Part shown: positions 1 to 6,851 of the stretch, piece by piece
Position numbering within the stretch: the stretch's first letter is position 1
How the letters are laid out: each line of letters begins with the position of its first letter
NCBI GenBank assembly: GCA_029986195.1
Contig: DALTYF010000039.1
Coordinates: forward strand, 1 to 7,627
Direction: 5' to 3'
DNA from: Methanocorpusculum sp.
GTDB taxonomy: Archaea; Halobacteriota; Methanomicrobia; Methanomicrobiales; Methanocorpusculaceae
DNA: 7,627 nucleotides
Position numbers and translations under genes: made by a program
Notes under the pieces: model-generated
Databases searched by the model: none
Told to the model about the DNA's origin: nothing
Seen by the model: only the letters and a program-made list of their open reading frames with translations

Positions 1-1
1 C

Positions 2-325
2 TACACCTTCGGCGGCTGGTACAAGGACAGCGCATGCACGCAGGAATGGAGCTCCAGTGACAGCATTCCGGGCGACATGACCCTCTACGCAAAGTGGACG
101 ACCAACTCCGCAAGTCAGACCACCACCACGGCGGCAACCGCCCAGCAGACAACAAAGGCAACCCCGGCGGCCACCCAGTCCCAGACCGCGGCAGCCACCA
201 CCGCAGCCCCGGTTACCACAACTGCCGCAGGAGTCTCACCGAGCCTGACCCAGGCACCCGCCCCGGTCTTCGGAATGCTTCTTGGCCTGATCGCTGTGGG
301 AGTCCTCCTCCGGCGGAAAAACTAA
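2..325 (+). CDS. C-terminal end of a secreted InlB-repeat surface protein with C-terminal membrane anchor (5' truncated)
   Basis: The reading frame is open from the window edge and encodes the last 107 residues; the true start lies upstream. Visible residues 1-32 match the end of a Listeria/Bacteroides (InlB B-type) repeat: FGGWY, a Cys-Thr turn, then MTLYAKW. Next comes a stalk of about 50 residues made almost only of Thr, Ala, Gln, Pro and Ser, which is low complexity and probably O-glycosylated outside the cell. The end is a hydrophobic helix (PVFGMLLGLIAVGVLL) followed by RRKN. This three-part tail of motif, helix and basic cluster resembles archaeosortase/PGF-CTERM anchors, but the expected PGF is PVF. 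The family role is adhesion or cell-surface display; any partner is unknown. A hairpin terminator follows directly, so this gene ends its transcript. A plain C-terminal transmembrane anchor without processing is the alternative reading. Confidence 0.85.
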   Translation, partial: YTFGGWYKDSACTQEWSSSDSIPGDMTLYAKWTTNSASQTTTTAATAQQTTKATPAATQSQTAAATTAAPVTTTAAGVSPSLTQAPAPVFGMLLGLIAVGVLLRRKN

Positions 326-355
326 CGGGAGTCACGCTCCCGGACACCTTTTTTT
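326..355 (+). terminator. Hairpin plus T7 terminator after the surface protein gene
   Basis: Immediately after the TAA stop, CGGGAG (326-331) and CTCCCG (337-342) form a perfect 6-bp stem around a 5-base loop. Seven Ts follow at 349-355. Poly-T is the main archaeal termination signal, and the hairpin adds support. It separates the surface protein transcript from the helicase gene. Confidence 0.75.
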
Positions 356-572
356 GCAAAACAGAAAACACACGGCACTGCCCGGCGACACCACAAAAAT
401 ATTGAATAGAGTTTTTTAAATGCCCGTGAAATCCTTTCAGGTAGCACAGAGATCATCTTCATTCCCTATCATCCCGCAGATAACAAACTCGAAAAATGAC
501 GATGAATTGTAGTTAATAAACGACGGTATGGGCAGCACCGCACACCCCCAAAACTTAGTTACCTCTATCACA

Positions 573-600
573 CTAATAATAGCATATAGACACCGGGGAT
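573..600 (+). promoter_or_regulatory. Probable TATA box and leader of the helicase gene
   Basis: An AT-rich stretch (taataatagcatata, 574-588) ends about 20 bases before the ATG at 609. With the usual archaeal spacing of about 25 bases, transcription would begin at or very near that ATG, giving a leaderless or very short-leader mRNA. A GGGGAT stretch (595-600) could instead act as a weak ribosome binding site. The other AT-rich candidates in this gap, around 411-420 and 512-521, would give longer leaders. No operator-like repeat was seen. Confidence 0.4.
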
Positions 601-608
601 CTACTTGC

Positions 609-3600
609 ATGAAAACGGGCGAAACAACCTCTGAACTCAACACCTTACGTTCGCGTCTTCTCGATCTCACACTGCGCAACAATCTCCTCAACTATAAACC
701 ATCCAACACCCGCAGCATTGAAATCAGCGGGGAACTCCCCGCCGCAGTGTATCACACGCTGGTCATCAGCGAAAAGGGAATGAAATTTTATCCGGCCGGC
801 AAAAAAACCGACGCCCCCGCCGAAGAAAAACACCTCTGGAAATACCCTGCCTTCGCAAAACCGACCGCAAAACAGCAGGACCTCATCCTGAAAACACCCT
901 ACGACGACATCAGTCTCCGCCAGCGTCTCTACTCGCTCTCGGCAAAATCCCGCACCGTCTTTGAAGAACAGGGCTACCCCGTCCTCTACCTCGCGCTCGG
1001 ATTCGTCAGCTGGGCCGAAGCCGAACACCCCGACAAACTCTACAAAGCCCCGCTCCTCCTAATCCCCGTCGAACTCATCCGCCAGAAAGTCAAAGACAAC
1101 TACCTCCTCAAATGGACCGGCGACGACCCCGTAACCTCCCTCTCCCTCTCGGCAAAACTTGCCGAACAGGGAATCACCATCCCCGACTTCATCATGCCCG
1201 AAACCGCCGACGGCCTCACCGAATACGCCGCCACAGTCGACGCCGCCGTCCGCGGAAAAGGATGGGAATACTGCCCGGACATGGCACTTGACCTCTTCAG
1301 CTTCCGCAAATTTGTCATGTTCAAAGACCTCGATCCCGAATCCTGGGACGAAAACTTCTCACCCGAAACACACCCCCTCATCGCCGGACTCTTCCGTCCC
1401 GGACCATCCCCCGCCGCCGAAACAGGCGACACCTTCCCGGAAAACGAAATCGACCTCCGGCTGCCGTCCGAAAAATCCTACAACATCATGGACGCCGACT
1501 CCTCACAGATCGCCGTCATCGAAGAAGCAAAATCCGGCAAAAACCTCGTCGTCGAAGGCCCGCCCGGCACCGGCAAATCACAGACCATCGCCAACATGAT
1601 CGCAGAAATGCTGGTCAGCGGCAAAACCGTCCTCTTCGTCTCCGAAAAAATGGCCGCACTCGAAGTCGTCAAACGGCGTCTCGACACCGCCGGTCTCTCC
1701 CGCTTCTGTCTGGAACTCCACAGCCAGAAAGCAAAAAAGGGCGAAGTCATCCGCGAACTCGAACGAAGCATCCAGCATCCCGAAAGCACCGCCGCATCAC
1801 CCGACAGCATTCACCTCCAGATCGACTCCCTCCGCGGAGAACTTGACGGCTACTGCCGCGAACTCGCCGCCCCCATCGGTGCCTGCGCCTTCACCCCGTA
1901 CGACCTCTTCGGCATTCGCGAACAGTACCGCTACGAATTCGAAGACAGCCCCGCAGGACCGGGACGCAGAATCCCGCGGGTCATCATCCCATCCGCAAAA
2001 GAAATCACCCCGGACCAGTACAAAGACGCAATCGCCGCCCTCCATGACATCGAAGCCCTCCTCCCCTCGCTCATGCCGACCGGCCGCTCCCTCACCCATC
2101 ACCCGTGGGCCGGCTGCGTACCGGGACTCGTCCTCCCGCAGGACCGCGACGAAATCCTGGAACTCGTCGAAAACTACCGCATAGCAATCGAAAAACTTCT
2201 CTCCGCCATGCGGCGGCTCTCCGATCTCACCGGCGTCCCCGTTCCCCGCGAAGAAACCGGCGTCTCCCGCATGGTCGAATCCTGCCGCCTGCTTACCAGC
2301 GACTTCGCCGCAGACGCAGGAGCACTCACCAACCCTCTCTGGGACAAAGAAACCGAGGTCGCCCGGCTGATCTCCGGCATGCAGAAACTCGCCGACCACC
2401 GCACCCGCATCCTCGCCTCCTTCACCCCGGAAATACTCTCGCGCAACCCGAACCGGCTCTACTCCGCATTCCGCGAAGTCTCCGGAAAAGGCGCAATTGC
2501 AAAAATATTCTCCTCCGCCTACAAAGAAACCAAAGCAGAAATCTCCTCCTACTACCGCGGCGCAGTCCCGCCGGACGCCCAGATTCTTACCGACCTGCTT
2601 GACGCCCGCGACTACCTCACCGAACGCGACGCATGGGCACAGGACGAACCGCTCTACTCCTCCGCATTTGCGCCGGTCTGGAACGGCGAAGAAACCGATC
2701 CCGCCGCGCTCGCACAGTACGCCGAATGGATATCCGCAATCCGGCTCATGATAAAAGAAGGCCTGGCAACCTCACGCACGCTGGAACTTCTCGGCACGGG
2801 TGCCATCACCGCGACCACAGTCGTCCCGCTCTTCGCCGAAGTCGAAACAGCAGGCATCCTCCACAGTGAAGCCCGCGCAAAACTCTTCGCCCGCATCGGC
2901 ATCTCCGAGATGGAAGACCCGACCTTTGCCGAACAGCGCAAACGCTGCGACCTCTGGTCCTCGGACATCGACGGCGTAGTACTCTGGAGCAAACTTCTCG
3001 CCTACACCGACGCGCTCGGCAAAACCGTTGCCGCCCCGCTGCTGGAACTCCTCTTCGCCGACAAACTCGCCCCCGGCGAACTCGTCCCGGCCTTCCTCAC
3101 CGGCTATGCCGACTCCCTCCTTCGTGAAGCAATCGCCGAGCGTCCGCTCCTTGCCCGCTTCTCCCAGACTCCGCACGAACAGAAAATTGCGGCCTTCGCC
3201 TCCTGTGATCGCAGCGCCATTGCGGAGAACTGCAAACGCATCGCAAAAATCCTCGACGAAAAAATACCGGAACTCTACACGGGAGCCTCCCGCGACTCCG
3301 AGATGGGTGTTCTCACCGGCGAGTTCAACCGAAAACGCGGCCACATGTCGATTCGCATGCTCATGAGCAAAGCGGGATGGCTGATTCAGCAGATCAAACC
3401 CTGCTTCATGATGAGTCCCCTCTCCGTTGCCCAGTACCTCGATCCCCGCTCCGTGCAGTTCGATGTCATCATCTTTGACGAAGCAAGTCAGGTCAGGCCG
3501 GAGGACGCACTCGGCGCACTCATGCGCGGACGCCAGCTGGTGGTCATGGGCGACTCCCGCCAGCTTCCGCCGACCACCTTCTTCGACCAGATCGCATCAG

Positions 3601-5363
3601 CCGACGACGAGGACGAGGCTGAATCGGTCGCAAGCATCACCGACATGGAAAGCCTGCTCAACGTCTGCAAGCAGTCCTACGAAACAAAACGTCTGCGCTG
3701 GCACTACCGCTCGCGGCACGAGTCCCTGATCGCCGTATCCAACCAGGAGTTCTATGACGGCAACCTTATGGTATTCCCGTCGCCCATGCACGAAACACCC
3801 GACCTCGGTCTCTCCTTCGTCCACCTGCCGGACACCGTGTACGAACGCGGGAAGGCAGGGGTCAACCGCGGCGAGGCGCAGGCCGTGGCCGCGGCGGTCA
3901 TTGAGTATTACCGCCGGTTCCCGGACAAAACGCTCGGTGTTGCCACCTTCTCGACCCGCCAGCAGGAAGCCATCCGTCACGAGGTTGAACTTCTGCTGCG
4001 CGACAACCCGGACGTTGAGTCCCTGATGCGGCCGGAGAACGGGGAGAACTTCTTTGTCAAGAACCTGGAAACCGTACAGGGCGATGAACGCGACACCATG
4101 CTCATCAGTATCGGCTACGGGTTTGACGAAAACCACAAACTCAGCAAAAACTTCGGCCCCCTTAACCAGGACGGCGGGGAACGGCGGCTGAACGTTTTAA
4201 TCACCCGCGCCCGCGAACGCTGCGTAGTCTTTGCCAACTTCCGGGGATCCGATCTCGCAATCGAACCGGGATCTGCCTCCGGGATCTCCGCACTTGCCAC
4301 CTTCCTGACCTATGCCGCTGACCGCAGTGCCCCTCTTGACGCAGGCGGGGATGCGCCTGACGACGTGGCGGGATTGTTCGGCGACACCATCGCGCGGCTG
4401 CTGGAGGACAACGGCTACAAGGTTTCGAAGAATGTCGGGTGTGCCGGATTCCGGATCGACATTGCCGTGGAAAACCCCAAAGAGCCGGGAGTGTATCTTG
4501 CGGGAATCCTCTGCGACGGCCCGTACTACTGGTCGTCCGGGGTTGCCCGCGATCGTGACCGGCTCCGGGCACAGGTTCTTGAAGGACTCGGCTGGAACCT
4601 CATCCGCATCTGGGCGACCGAGTGGTACCAGCATCCAGCCTCCTGCACCAAAACACTGCTTGATGCAGTTGAGGCCGCAAAGAAAGCCCCGAAGAAAAAA
4701 CCTGCAAAAGCAAAACCCGCACCAAAAGCTTCCGCAAAGAAACCCGTGGCAGAAAAAACCGCGGAAAAACCATCCGCCTCCACAACCGCTGCCGCGACCA
4801 CTTCCGCACCAGTTTCTGCCGCGGTCAGTCTCCGGCTTGAGCCCTACGTCTGCTGTGAGGAGTGTTCCCTTGGCAGTTATCATCAGTTCGCCTCGGTTCC
4901 GGACTCCGTTCTCGGCACGGCAATCGTGCAGATAGTCGCAGTCGAAGGCCCAATCTCCACCTCCGTTCTCACCGCCCGTATCAAAGAACTTGGCCGCGTG
5001 CCCCGCATGACCGCAGCCGTCCGCGACCGCATCGCCGCGGTTGCCGCCGCAGAAGTTGCCGAAGAACGGCTTTCCTCTGACGAAGAGGGATTCCTGACCG
5101 TTCCCGAATGCGTCATCACCCCGCGGGAACGGCCTGCCAAATGGTCTCCCGCGGATGTATCCCTTGCCGAAATTTCCGCGGCTGCCGTCTGCGTCCTGGA
5201 AAAACAGTTTTCCACCCCAAGAGACGATCTGATCCGCCAGACGGCTCTTGTTCTCGGATTCAAGGCAACTGCGCAGGTCCGCGACCGCATCGCGTCCGGC
5301 ATTGATGCCGCGGTTGCCGACGGCCGGATTCTTCCGGACGGCAACCTCTGCAAAGCCGCCTGA
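609..5363 (+). CDS. DUF4011 superfamily 1 helicase with Vsr-like nuclease domain and DUF3320 C-terminus; candidate antiphage defence protein
   Basis: The 1584-residue protein has these parts. Residues about 8-270 are DUF4011 (RLLDLTLRNNLLNYK, then EEQGYPVLYLALGF, then DLFSFRKFVMFKDLD). Walker A is GPPGTGKS at 317-324. A long insert of about 630 residues follows, as is usual in this family. Motif II is DEASQ at 957-961 and motif III is GDSRQLPPT at 981-989. WHYRSRH lies at 1031-1037, VQGDERD at 1156-1162, and the arginine-finger motif NVLITRAR at 1195-1202. A PD-(D/E)XK (MTES_1575/Vsr-like) domain spans about 1255-1345, with FRIDIAV (Asp1284), CDG and ARDRDRLR (1313-1320). A Lys/Ala/Pro linker (about 1356-1408) and a DUF3320-like tail complete it. 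Cytoplasmic DNA unwinding and cleavage are inferred. Relatives of this design are candidate single-gene antiphage systems (named Hhe, from memory). ATG 609 is chosen over ATG 528 because conserved sequence starts just after it and the TATA-like box lies between them. Odd points are Leu1301 and Trp1308 in the nuclease and a codon-use shift along the gene. Confidence 0.93.
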   Translation: MKTGETTSELNTLRSRLLDLTLRNNLLNYKPSNTRSIEISGELPAAVYHTLVISEKGMKFYPAGKKTDAPAEEKHLWKYPAFAKPTAKQQDLILKTPYDDISLRQRLYSLSAKSRTVFEEQGYPVLYLALGFVSWAEAEHPDKLYKAPLLLIPVELIRQKVKDNYLLKWTGDDPVTSLSLSAKLAEQGITIPDFIMPETADGLTEYAATVDAAVRGKGWEYCPDMALDLFSFRKFVMFKDLDPESWDENFSPETHPLIAGLFRPGPSPAAETGDTFPENEIDLRLPSEKSYNIMDADSSQIAVIEEAKSGKNLVVEGPPGTGKSQTIANMIAEMLVSGKTVLFVSEKMAALEVVKRRLDTAGLSRFCLELHSQKAKKGEVIRELERSIQHPESTAASPDSIHLQIDSLRGELDGYCRELAAPIGACAFTPYDLFGIREQYRYEFEDSPAGPGRRIPRVIIPSAKEITPDQYKDAIAALHDIEALLPSLMPTGRSLTHHPWAGCVPGLVLPQDRDEILELVENYRIAIEKLLSAMRRLSDLTGVPVPREETGVSRMVESCRLLTSDFAADAGALTNPLWDKETEVARLISGMQKLADHRTRILASFTPEILSRNPNRLYSAFREVSGKGAIAKIFSSAYKETKAEISSYYRGAVPPDAQILTDLLDARDYLTERDAWAQDEPLYSSAFAPVWNGEETDPAALAQYAEWISAIRLMIKEGLATSRTLELLGTGAITATTVVPLFAEVETAGILHSEARAKLFARIGISEMEDPTFAEQRKRCDLWSSDIDGVVLWSKLLAYTDALGKTVAAPLLELLFADKLAPGELVPAFLTGYADSLLREAIAERPLLARFSQTPHEQKIAAFASCDRSAIAENCKRIAKILDEKIPELYTGASRDSEMGVLTGEFNRKRGHMSIRMLMSKAGWLIQQIKPCFMMSPLSVAQYLDPRSVQFDVIIFDEASQVRPEDALGALMRGRQLVVMGDSRQLPPTTFFDQIASADDEDEAESVASITDMESLLNVCKQSYETKRLRWHYRSRHESLIAVSNQEFYDGNLMVFPSPMHETPDLGLSFVHLPDTVYERGKAGVNRGEAQAVAAAVIEYYRRFPDKTLGVATFSTRQQEAIRHEVELLLRDNPDVESLMRPENGENFFVKNLETVQGDERDTMLISIGYGFDENHKLSKNFGPLNQDGGERRLNVLITRARERCVVFANFRGSDLAIEPGSASGISALATFLTYAADRSAPLDAGGDAPDDVAGLFGDTIARLLEDNGYKVSKNVGCAGFRIDIAVENPKEPGVYLAGILCDGPYYWSSGVARDRDRLRAQVLEGLGWNLIRIWATEWYQHPASCTKTLLDAVEAAKKAPKKKPAKAKPAPKASAKKPVAEKTAEKPSASTTAAATTSAPVSAAVSLRLEPYVCCEECSLGSYHQFASVPDSVLGTAIVQIVAVEGPISTSVLTARIKELGRVPRMTAAVRDRIAAVAAAEVAEERLSSDEEGFLTVPECVITPRERPAKWSPADVSLAEISAAAVCVLEKQFSTPRDDLIRQTALVLGFKATAQVRDRIASGIDAAVADGRILPDGNLCKAA
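5019..5293 (+). repeat. Pair of identical 17-bp direct repeats inside the helicase tail
   Basis: The sequence gtccgcgaccgcatcgc occurs at 5019-5035 and again, without a mismatch, at 5277-5293. The copies are 258 bases (86 codons) apart and in the same frame. Both encode VRDRI (residues 1471-1475 and 1557-1561), preceded by similar Thr-Ala residues and followed by an Ala-rich helix. This suggests two related helical modules within the DUF3320-like region. Confidence 0.8.
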
Positions 5364-5365
5364 AG

Positions 5366-5387
5366 AGGGCCATCCCTACACTTTTTT
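5366..5387 (+). terminator. Short hairpin plus T6 terminator after the helicase gene
   Basis: Just after the TGA stop, AGGG (5366-5369) and CCCT (5374-5377) can pair across a 4-base loop. Six Ts follow at 5382-5387. The stem is short, but an archaeal poly-T signal would serve without it. It fits separate transcription of the helicase and the transporter operon. Confidence 0.55.
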
Positions 5388-5402
5388 CTGATACCGCGTC
5401 AC

Positions 5403-5410
5403 AGTATATA
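5403..5410 (+). promoter_or_regulatory. TATA box of the amino acid transporter operon
   Basis: AGTATATA (5403-5410) is a good archaeal TATA-type element. Its centre is about 26 bases before the ATG at 5433, so transcription should begin at or next to the start codon and the mRNA is probably leaderless. The lack of a clear ribosome binding site before this gene, in contrast with the strong one before the next gene, agrees with this. Confidence 0.6.
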
Positions 5411-5421
5411 CTACTTCTTTC

Positions 5422-5432
5422 GGGACCGTCCC
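5422..5432. promoter_or_regulatory. Perfect 11-bp palindrome touching the start codon of the first permease gene
   Basis: GGGACCGTCCC is a 5-bp inverted repeat around a single central base, ending at the base before the ATG. It lies between the TATA box and the predicted transcription start, where a bound repressor would block RNA polymerase. It could also form by chance in GC-rich DNA; no second copy was seen in the window. Confidence 0.3.
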
Positions 5433-6113
5433 ATGTCTGAGGCATTATCCGCAGTAATCACATCCGCACCCTACCTTCTGGAAGGAATGGGCGTAACCCT
5501 TGCACTGGTAGCAATCTCGCTCCTGATCGGGTTCCTCTGCGGAATTGCCCTTACGCTCGGACAGGTGTACGGCCCGCGGTTCGTCAAACGTCTGGTAGAT
5601 GTGTATGTCTGGTTCTTCCGCGGACTGCCGAACATCGTTCTTCTGTTTCTGTTCTACTTCGCTCTCTTCTCGATGACCGGTTTTGACGTCCCGGCATTTG
5701 CGGTTGTCGTGCTCGGTCTCAGAAGTGGCGCATACCAGTCCCAGATCTTCCGCGGCGCCATTGAATCCATCGCCGACGGCCAGATGCTTGCCGCACGTTC
5801 GCTCGGCATGACCAGATGGCAGAGTATCAGAACCGTGATCCTTCCCCAGGCTCTGCGGCTCTCCCTGCCCGGCTGGTCGAACGAGTACCCGGTTCTCCTG
5901 ACGGATTCAGCCGTTGCCTATGTGATCGGCGTTGCAGAACTTCTTACCCGGACCGCACAGGTCATCAGCAAAACCGGTGAGCCAATGGTGTTATATCTTA
6001 CCTGTGCGGTTCTCTTCATCCTCCTCAACTATGGCGACATGATGCTTATCCAGCGGGTGGAAAAGAAAGTCCGGATCCCCGGATTCGGCAATAATGAGGT
6101 GACAGAAACATGA
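5433..6113 (+). CDS. Polar amino acid ABC transporter permease (HisM/GlnP type), intact
   Basis: This 226-residue inner membrane protein is of normal length for the His/Glu/Gln/Arg importer permease family. Hydrophobic segments lie at about 21-42, 57-80, 87-105, 155-172 and 185-201. The cytoplasmic coupling loop that docks on the ATPase is clear at 117-142: GQMLAARSLGM, then ILPQALR. It is followed by PGWSNEY and a DSAVAYVIGVAELL helix, both typical of the family. It is the first gene of a permease-ATPase-permease operon and overlaps the ATPase gene by four bases (ATGA, 6110-6113), which implies translational coupling. With the second permease it would form a heterodimeric channel. The exact amino acid cannot be read from the permease alone, and no substrate-binding protein gene is in the window. 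Confidence 0.93.
   Translation: MSEALSAVITSAPYLLEGMGVTLALVAISLLIGFLCGIALTLGQVYGPRFVKRLVDVYVWFFRGLPNIVLLFLFYFALFSMTGFDVPAFAVVVLGLRSGAYQSQIFRGAIESIADGQMLAARSLGMTRWQSIRTVILPQALRLSLPGWSNEYPVLLTDSAVAYVIGVAELLTRTAQVISKTGEPMVLYLTCAVLFILLNYGDMMLIQRVEKKVRIPGFGNNEVTET
6096..6102 (+). promoter_or_regulatory. Strong ribosome binding site of the ATPase gene
   Basis: GAGGTGA matches seven bases of the archaeal anti-Shine-Dalgarno complement GGAGGTGA and lies seven bases before the ATG at 6110. It fixes that start and lies inside the end of the permease gene, as expected for coupled genes. Confidence 0.75.
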
Positions 6114-6849
6114 GTGACACTCCTATTCTCCGGGTCGAGAACCTTTCCAAAGCCTACGGCGATCTGGAGGTTCTCAGGTCGGTATCGTTTGATGTCTATA
6201 AAGGCAAGACCAAGGCGTTCATCGGGCCGTCCGGAATAGGAAAGAGTACGCTTCTGCGCTGTATCAATCAGCTGACCGTCCCGACGACGGTCATGTGTAC
6301 CTCAACGGCGAGGAGATCACCCACTCCGGCTCAAAGATCAACGAGTACCGTCAGAAGATGGGCATGGTCTTTCAGAACTTCAATCTGTTTGATCACCTGA
6401 CTGCCGTCCGCAACGTGGAGATAGCACTTCTCAAAGTCAAAAAGATGGACAAGGCTGCGGCACGCAAAAAAGCCATGTTCGAGCTTGAACGCGTCGGCAT
6501 GGCCGATCCGCGCTGACTACTATCCGGCCCAGCTTTCCGGCGGTCAGGCGCAGCGTGTGTCCATTGCCCGGGCACTTGCCATGGACCGGATGTCATGCTG
6601 TTTGACGAGCCGACCTCGGCCCTCGATCCGGAACTGAAGCGTGAAGTGCTTGAGGTCATGCGAAAACTTGCCGCTGACGGTATGACGATGCTGATAGTAA
6701 CGCATGAGATGCACTTTGCCACCTCGTTTGCCAGTGAGATCCTGTTTATGGAGAAGGGCGAGATTGTTGAGCGCGGCAGGCCTGCCGATATTCCGACCAG
6801 CCCGTCGTTTGAACGCACCCGTACCTTTATGGGAACCTACGAAGAGTAG
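6110..6849 (+). pseudogene. Polar amino acid ABC transporter ATP-binding protein (GlnQ/HisP type), broken by three single-base indels
   Basis: This gene would encode the cytoplasmic ATPase that powers the importer. Frame 1 starts at 6110 with the Walker A motif GPSGIGKST (residues 39-47) and runs to LTVP. A base is missing beside G6283 (CCGACGACGGT should read CCGGACGACGGT for PDDG). The next frame gives VYLNGEEI and the Q-loop MVFQNFNLFDHLT up to VGMAD. An extra C at 6508-6509 then shifts it back, giving ADYYPAQ and the signature LSGGQAQR. A missing C near 6587 (GACCGG for GACCCGG) moves to the last frame, with Walker B VMLFDEPTSALD and the H-loop VTHEM, ending at TAG 6849. Restoring the three sites gives 246 residues, the normal family length, with every motif present. 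As written, only about 96 residues can be made from the ATG. Either the sequence has errors or the decay is very recent. The family assignment itself is secure. Confidence 0.9.
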
Positions 6850-6851
6850 TC

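Noticed and set aside
528..608. Upstream ATG at 528 that would add 27 residues to the helicase
   Set aside because: No ribosome binding site precedes it, the added residues do not resemble the family, and the TATA-like element lies inside this stretch. ATG 609 fits better.
356..608. A small RNA, CRISPR repeat or tRNA gene in the gap before the helicase
   Set aside because: No cloverleaf, repeated unit or stable long hairpin was found beyond the terminator at 326-355; the rest is AT-rich promoter-like DNA.
437..691. Minus-strand reading frame of 84 codons over the gap and the helicase start
   Set aside because: It overlaps the well-supported DUF4011 start and has no recognisable domain or promoter support.
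1797..3344. Long minus-strand open frames opposite the helicase (200 and 190 codons)
   Set aside because: They are by-products of the strong C-ending codon bias of the sense gene; their translations are low-complexity Gly/Glu/Phe-rich and match no family I know.
4312..4935. Plus-strand 207-codon frame inside the helicase gene
   Set aside because: It is a shadow frame over the nuclease domain and the Lys/Ala linker, whose conserved motifs lie in the main frame.
6281..6600. Programmed ribosomal frameshifting in the ATPase gene
   Set aside because: Shifts are needed in both directions at three sites, with no slippery heptamer or stimulating structure seen, and ABC ATPases are not known to use it.
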